Source of the DNA: Chloroflexota bacterium
GTDB taxonomy: Bacteria > Chloroflexota > Limnocylindria > Limnocylindrales > CSP1-4
Reading direction: 5' to 3'
Assembly: GCA_017882025.1 (NCBI GenBank)
Contig: JADGQG010000065.1
Coordinates: 1-9,750, forward strand
DNA length: 9,750 bases
The notes below the pieces were generated by a model. It was not told the DNA's origin. It was given only the letters and a program-made list of their open reading frames with translations, and ran no database searches. A program made the translations under genes and the position numbers. Below are positions 6,994 to 9,750 of the stretch, one piece after another (within the stretch, counting starts at the first letter, position 1; each line of letters opens with the position of its first letter).

Positions 6994-7146
6994 TCATTCG
7001 TCAGGGTCGGATCCTCGCGCGGTGGGGTGTCGCCGTCTCGCCCGGCCCGCCCCGAGGGCCTGGCGTGGCTCGAGGTTCACGACCGGGATCAGTCGTCGAG
7101 CCTTCGCGCGGTAGGTCGCGAACTCCCGGGATCCGGCGCCGCGGCG
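6994..7146 (-). pseudogene. Possible 3' remnant of a deazaflavin-type nitroreductase or similar gene
   Basis: A 50-codon open stretch between a TGA (7147-7149) and a TGA (6994-6996), without ATG or a ribosome site, reads GSREFATYRAKARRLIPVV followed by NLEPR at 7134-7063. This resembles the conserved C-terminal end of F420/deazaflavin-dependent nitroreductases (pattern F-A-x-Y-x-x-K/R, then R-x-I-P-V-V-x-L-E-P). A second reading is the tail of an isoprenylcysteine methyltransferase-like protein. The rest of either protein is absent upstream in all three minus frames as far as I can read. The stretch sits 17 bases before the helicase GTG, within its probable 5' untranslated region. Family assignment is tentative; it could be chance. 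Confidence 0.33.
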
Positions 7147-7156
7147 TCATGAGGCG

Positions 7157-7185
7157 AGTATATGGATGCCGCTCATTCCGGCGAA
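7157..7185 (-). promoter_or_regulatory. Candidate promoter for the helicase gene
   Basis: On the minus strand TTCGCC (7185-7180) and TATACT (7162-7157) are 17 bases apart; TATACT matches the -10 consensus at five of six positions and the -35 at three. Transcription would begin near 7150, giving an untranslated leader of about 170 bases that carries the gene fossil. Confidence 0.4.
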
Positions 7186-7194
7186 GCCCGCGGG

Positions 7195-7258
7195 TAGACT
7201 TGGCGGGCGCCCGGCGCGGACGGTCGACGCGCCGCCACCGGGCCTTCAGGCAGAGGAG
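7195..7258 (+). promoter_or_regulatory. ABC-operon start region: -10-like TAGACT, leader hairpin, SD
   Basis: TAGACT at 7195-7200 resembles a high-GC -10 element but lacks a good -35. A 7-bp stem CGGCGCG/CGCGCCG (7212-7218 with 7228-7234) follows in the leader. GAGGAG (7253-7258) lies four bases before TTG 7263 and supports that start. Confidence 0.42.
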
Positions 7259-7262
7259 CGGA

Positions 7263-8255
7263 TTGGAACCGGCGATCGAGACGCGCGGTCTCACGCGGAC
7301 CTTCGGGCCGGTCCGGGCCGTGGACGCCATCGACCTCGTGGTGCCTGCTCGCCGCGTCTTCGGCTTCCTTGGCCCGAACGGCTCGGGCAAGACGACCACG
7401 ATCCGGCTGTTGCTCGGCCTCCTCCGGCCGACCGCGGGCGAGGCACGCCTCCTGGGCGAGCCTGCCGGTCCGGGAGCCCCGGTCGTCGCCCGCGTCGGAG
7501 CGCTGGTCGAACGGCCCGCGTTCTACCCGTACCTCTCCGCGGCCGAGAACCTCCTGGTCTTCGGCGTGACTGCCGGGCTGGCGGAAGGACCGCTACGGGC
7601 GCGCGTTCCAACCCTGCTGGCGCGGGTCGGGCTCGCGGACGTCGGAGAGCGCGGCGTCGGCGGCTTCTCGACCGGGATGCGCCAGCGCCTGGCACTTGCG
7701 CTCGCGCTCCTTCGCGAGCCGGAGCTCCTGGTCCTGGACGAACCCACGAACGGGCTCGATCCGGCCGGCGTCGTGGAAGTCCGCCAGCTCATTGCCGCTC
7801 TTGCCCAGGACGGCATCACTGTCTTCCTCTCGACCCATGTGCTCACGGAGGTGGAGCAACTCTGCACCGATGTCGCCGTGCTCGTCCGGGGGCGGATCGT
7901 CGCCCAACGCCCGACTCGCGAGCTGCTCGGCGATGGCGCCGGCATTCGGGTCCGGTTCGACTCGCCGGACCAGGCGGCGACCGCCGCGGCGGCGCTCCGG
8001 TCGGCGGGCTTCGTCGTCCGCGACGAGGCGCCGACGCCCGTGGCGCCCGGAACCCTGGCGACGTTGGTTGTCGACGCACCGCCAGAGGCGGGGAGCCACG
8101 TGGCCCGGCTGCTGGCGGGGCGCGACCTCTATCCGGCCGAGCTGGCGCCCATCCGGCCCACGCTGGAGGCGGCGTTCCTGGAGCTGACGCGCGACCCTGA
8201 CGCATCGCGGCCGCCGGGCGCAGGGGCCCGGACGCCCGGCACGGGTGAGCGATGA
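7263..8255 (+). CDS. ABC transporter ATP-binding protein (ABC-2 / BcrA-like exporter)
   Basis: A 330-residue ATPase predicted to power the adjacent membrane protein in export; the substrate is unknown. Walker A is GPNGSGKT (37-44), the signature is FSTGM (135-139), Walker B with catalytic Glu is LLVLDEP (155-161), the D-loop is GLDP (164-167) and the switch His is H192 (STH). The usual Q-loop Gln is Glu83 (VERPAFYPYLS), as is common in BcrA/NatA-like exporters. Residues about 230-310 form the extra C-terminal domain of this subfamily, and the last 20 residues are a Pro/Gly/Arg tail. TTG 7263 is chosen for its Shine-Dalgarno and because family similarity begins at residue 4; the frame is open much further upstream only as antisense to the helicase. 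The stop overlaps the permease ATG by ATGA, so the two are co-translated. Antibiotic or lipid export is plausible but not shown. Confidence 0.9.
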   Translation: MEPAIETRGLTRTFGPVRAVDAIDLVVPARRVFGFLGPNGSGKTTTIRLLLGLLRPTAGEARLLGEPAGPGAPVVARVGALVERPAFYPYLSAAENLLVFGVTAGLAEGPLRARVPTLLARVGLADVGERGVGGFSTGMRQRLALALALLREPELLVLDEPTNGLDPAGVVEVRQLIAALAQDGITVFLSTHVLTEVEQLCTDVAVLVRGRIVAQRPTRELLGDGAGIRVRFDSPDQAATAAAALRSAGFVVRDEAPTPVAPGTLATLVVDAPPEAGSHVARLLAGRDLYPAELAPIRPTLEAAFLELTRDPDASRPPGAGARTPGTGER

Positions 8256-9136
8256 GGTCGCTGCTCCGGGCGGAGTGGCTGCGCCAGCGGCGCCGGCTCG
8301 ATGTCTGGGGGCTCCTCGCCGGCGTCGTGCTGCTCACGCTGCTCGGCTACTTCAGTGGGCTGGCGAACCGGATCCAGTACTTCGGGCCGCCCGGCGACCC
8401 CGTCCCGCCCGAGGTGCTCGCCCAGGACCTGCTGCTGCGAAACCAGTACACGTTCCCGGCGAGCATCGCGACGCTTCTGGGCATGACCGGGGTGGGCAGC
8501 TTCCTGCTGTACCTGGCAGGCCTGTACCTCGGGGCGTCGTGGACGGGCCTCGAGTTCACTCGCGGCACGATCAGGAACGTCGTCCTGGCCCGCCCGGGCC
8601 GCGTCGCATTCTTCGCGGCTCGCCTGGTGACTCTTGCCGCGGCGCTCGGCGTCTTCGTCGTCGTCCTCGTCACGCTCGCGGCGCTCCTCCCGGCGCTCGC
8701 GGGCGTCGCCTGGACCGGGGACACCCCGCCGCCCACGCTCGGCGGCGCACTGGTCTACGCGGCCGCGGTGTGGCTCCTCCTCGTGGCGCTCGCGCTGGCG
8801 GGGACGCTCGCCGCGACCCTCACCAGGAGTGGCGGAGGCGCTGTGCTCGTCCTCGTGGTCTACCTGATCGCCGAGGCGGTTGTCACGAACCTCGGGTTCT
8901 GGCGGGATGCCGGCGCGCTCGGGTGGCTTCCGCAGCTGCTCCCGGGGGTGCGGATCGGCGGCCTGGCGGCCGCGGCGGAGGCGGCCGCCAGCTTCCAGGT
9001 CCCGTACGCGCCCCAGCCCGACCCTGGGGCGCTCGTGATGCCGCCACTGGTCGGCGCGGCGATCGCGGCGGGATGGGGGATCGTGATCGTGGCGGCGCTG
9101 GTTCGGCGGGTTTCCCGCATGGACCTGACCGAATAG
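8252..9136 (+). CDS. ABC-2 type transporter permease subunit
   Basis: A 294-residue integral membrane protein, partner of the ATPase whose stop it overlaps by four bases. It has a short basic cytoplasmic start (MRSLLRAEWLRQRRR) and about six hydrophobic helices, near 18-36, 75-97, 122-147, 163-190, 194-215 and 262-284. An external loop (about 37-74) is rich in Pro and polar residues. The segment EFTRGTIRNVVLARPGR (101-117) before the third helix matches the cytoplasmic coupling region typical of ABC-2 permeases. A second loop (about 216-260) lies before the last helix. Translation probably depends on coupling with the ATPase gene, as no strong ribosome site of its own is seen. The exporter is presumably a dimer of each subunit. 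Substrate not predictable. Confidence 0.88.
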   Translation: MRSLLRAEWLRQRRRLDVWGLLAGVVLLTLLGYFSGLANRIQYFGPPGDPVPPEVLAQDLLLRNQYTFPASIATLLGMTGVGSFLLYLAGLYLGASWTGLEFTRGTIRNVVLARPGRVAFFAARLVTLAAALGVFVVVLVTLAALLPALAGVAWTGDTPPPTLGGALVYAAAVWLLLVALALAGTLAATLTRSGGGAVLVLVVYLIAEAVVTNLGFWRDAGALGWLPQLLPGVRIGGLAAAAEAAASFQVPYAPQPDPGALVMPPLVGAAIAAGWGIVIVAALVRRVSRMDLTE

Positions 9137-9161
9137 GGGCGGCGCGTGCCGGCGCCGTCCC
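9136..9161 (+). terminator. Strong hairpin at the end of the ABC operon
   Basis: GGGGCGGCGC (9136-9145) pairs with GCGCCGTCCC (9152-9161) over ten base pairs, one of them G-U, with a six-base loop. It begins on the last base of the permease stop. No T-run follows, so it is a terminator or 3'-end-stabilising structure of non-canonical form. Confidence 0.55.
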
Positions 9162-9419
9162 AGTCGCCCCGGCCACGGGCGGTCAGAGGCATGCTCCGGC
9201 CGGCGGGCGTCCCCTGGTGCAGGAATCGTGCATGGCACGCAGATCGACGGCCCTCGCTTCAGCCCGCCGCTCGTCTCGTGCGTCAGTTGGATAAAGCCAG
9301 CACGCTTGTGCCGCCGAAGTGCGTGTCGGCCGCGGGAGCGTGCGTCACGTGCACGGCGGGTGGCTGCGTGCGATGCAGTCAGCCTCGGCCTCCGCGTTGG
9401 CTTCGCGTTCCGCCGGCGT
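9162..9419. other. Gap without a recognisable gene
   Basis: I read the six frames and found no protein I recognise, no good ribosome site with a matching start, and no tRNA-like fold. Visible items are a CACGTG palindrome near 9348-9353 and an AT-richer patch (ttggataaag) near 9287-9296. A 31-codon minus-strand open stretch at about 9281-9376 has no recognisable similarity. Confidence 0.4.
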
Positions 9420-9449
9420 TTGCAAATGCGACCTCACCGGGGCTACACT
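9420..9449 (+). promoter_or_regulatory. Candidate rpsU promoter
   Basis: TTGCAA (9420-9425) and TACACT (9444-9449) are spaced by 18 bases, giving four of six matches at each hexamer. A 10-bp palindrome CCGGGCCCGG (9453-9462) spans the predicted start point near 9456 and could be an operator or the first leader hairpin (CTCCG/CGGAG, 9448-9464). Confidence 0.5.
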
Positions 9450-9469
9450 CCGCCGGGCCCGGAGGTCGC

Positions 9470-9526
9470 GTTCGCGCGCATCGCCGAGCACGCGTGCGCC
9501 GACACTCGCCCGGCGGTGCCGCGAAC
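9470..9526 (+). ncRNA. Structured 5' leader of rpsU (long stem-loop)
   Basis: Bases 9470-9476 (GTTCGCG) pair with 9520-9526 (CGCGAAC). After a single bulged C (9477), bases 9478-9486 pair with 9511-9519 (GCATCGCCG with CGGCGGTGC, one G-U). That makes 16 pairs closed by a 24-base loop containing the palindrome GCACGCGTGC (9488-9497). The stem ends 16 bases before the Shine-Dalgarno of rpsU and after its candidate promoter, so it lies in the transcript. Ribosomal-protein leaders are often autoregulatory; that role here is inference. Confidence 0.5.
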
Positions 9527-9561
9527 CAGACGATCCCAGGGCGGAGGAGGTGATCCCGGCA

Positions 9562-9744
9562 TTGGCAGAAATCCGCGTTGGTGAGAACGAGACCTTCGAG
9601 AGCGCGCTTCGCCGCTTCAACAAGAAGATCCAGCAGTCCGGCATTCTCGCTGAAGCTCGCCGTCGCGAGCACTACGAGAAGCCCAGCGTGAAGCGGAAGC
9701 GGAAGGAAGCAAAGCGCAAGAAGGCCGCCCGCCAGCAGGGTTAG
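9562..9744 (+). CDS. rpsU: 30S ribosomal protein S21
   Basis: A 60-residue small-subunit protein that helps mRNA engagement during initiation. The sequence opens AEIRVGENETFESALRRF, continues through NKKIQQSGILAEARRREHYE, and then the highly basic tail KPSVKRKRKEAKRKKAARQQG, all hallmarks of S21. The start is set at TTG 9562, which gives the usual N-terminus (initiator Met then A-E-I-R-V) and lies 11 bases after AGGAGG (9545-9550). GTG 9550 is in frame but overlaps the ribosome site. It is probably transcribed alone from the promoter near 9420-9449, through a structured leader. The TAG stop is 6 bases from the window edge. Confidence 0.95.
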   Translation: MAEIRVGENETFESALRRFNKKIQQSGILAEARRREHYEKPSVKRKRKEAKRKKAARQQG

Positions 9745-9750
9745 CCGCCG

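Noticed and set aside
4917..7262. 782-codon N-terminal extension in frame with the ABC ATPase
   Set aside because: It is antisense to the UvrD/HRDC gene and has no domain similarity. The ATPase has its own ribosome site and family start at 7263.
8129..9238. 369-codon minus-strand open frame opposite the permease
   Set aside because: Charged, Arg/Glu/Pro-rich antisense translation of a clear membrane protein; no domain.
9146..9553. Cys-containing plus-strand ORF in the gap before rpsU
   Set aside because: No ribosome site, no family resemblance, and it crosses the rpsU promoter and leader stem.
1..9750. CRISPR arrays, tRNA, rRNA, insertion-sequence ends, prophage or defence cassette
   Set aside because: I looked for regularly spaced repeats, cloverleaf-like arms, terminal inverted repeats with transposase motifs and nuclease or toxin signatures, and found none beyond short coding repeats.

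Overview
This is a very GC-rich bacterial window (roughly 70% by eye) with tightly packed genes on both strands, many non-ATG starts (TTG, TTG, TTG, GTG) and long antisense shadow frames. A bacterial GH15 glucoamylase, a UvrD-type helicase with a C-terminal HRDC domain and ribosomal protein S21 occur together. S21 is mostly absent from Actinobacteria, so I infer an uncultured high-GC Chloroflexota (Limnocylindria-like) chromosome. That placement is inference, not proof.

Layout. Positions 1-2091 (minus) hold a GH15 glucoamylase whose C-terminus runs off the left edge. Just upstream (about 2209-2385, minus) lies a decayed C-terminal fragment of an AlkZ-type winged-helix DNA glycosylase. Diverging from these, 2462-3448 (plus) encodes a two-helix membrane protein with a lipocalin-like C-terminal domain. 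Next comes a candidate operator/hairpin cluster (3480-3504) and a 19-codon leader ORF whose stop overlaps the start of serA (3576-4814, plus). serA ends convergently with the UvrD/HRDC helicase gene (4938-6977, minus), with a shared stem-loop between them. A second decayed gene tail (6994-7146, minus) sits just upstream of the helicase start. On the plus strand follows a two-gene ABC-2 exporter operon (ATPase 7263-8255, permease 8252-9136, ATGA overlap) with a strong hairpin at its end. After about 400 bp without a recognisable gene, rpsU (9562-9744, plus) closes the window, preceded by a promoter and a long structured leader.

The genes form no single pathway: they cover starch/glycogen breakdown, serine synthesis, DNA repair, export and translation. 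I see no CRISPR array, prophage, transposase, tRNA, rRNA or defence cassette. The points most worth following up are regulatory and evolutionary: the rpsU leader stem of 16 pairs, the half-site cluster and coupled leader ORF before serA, the two gene fossils in intergenic spaces, and a recurring TAnnCT -10 motif upstream of six genes.
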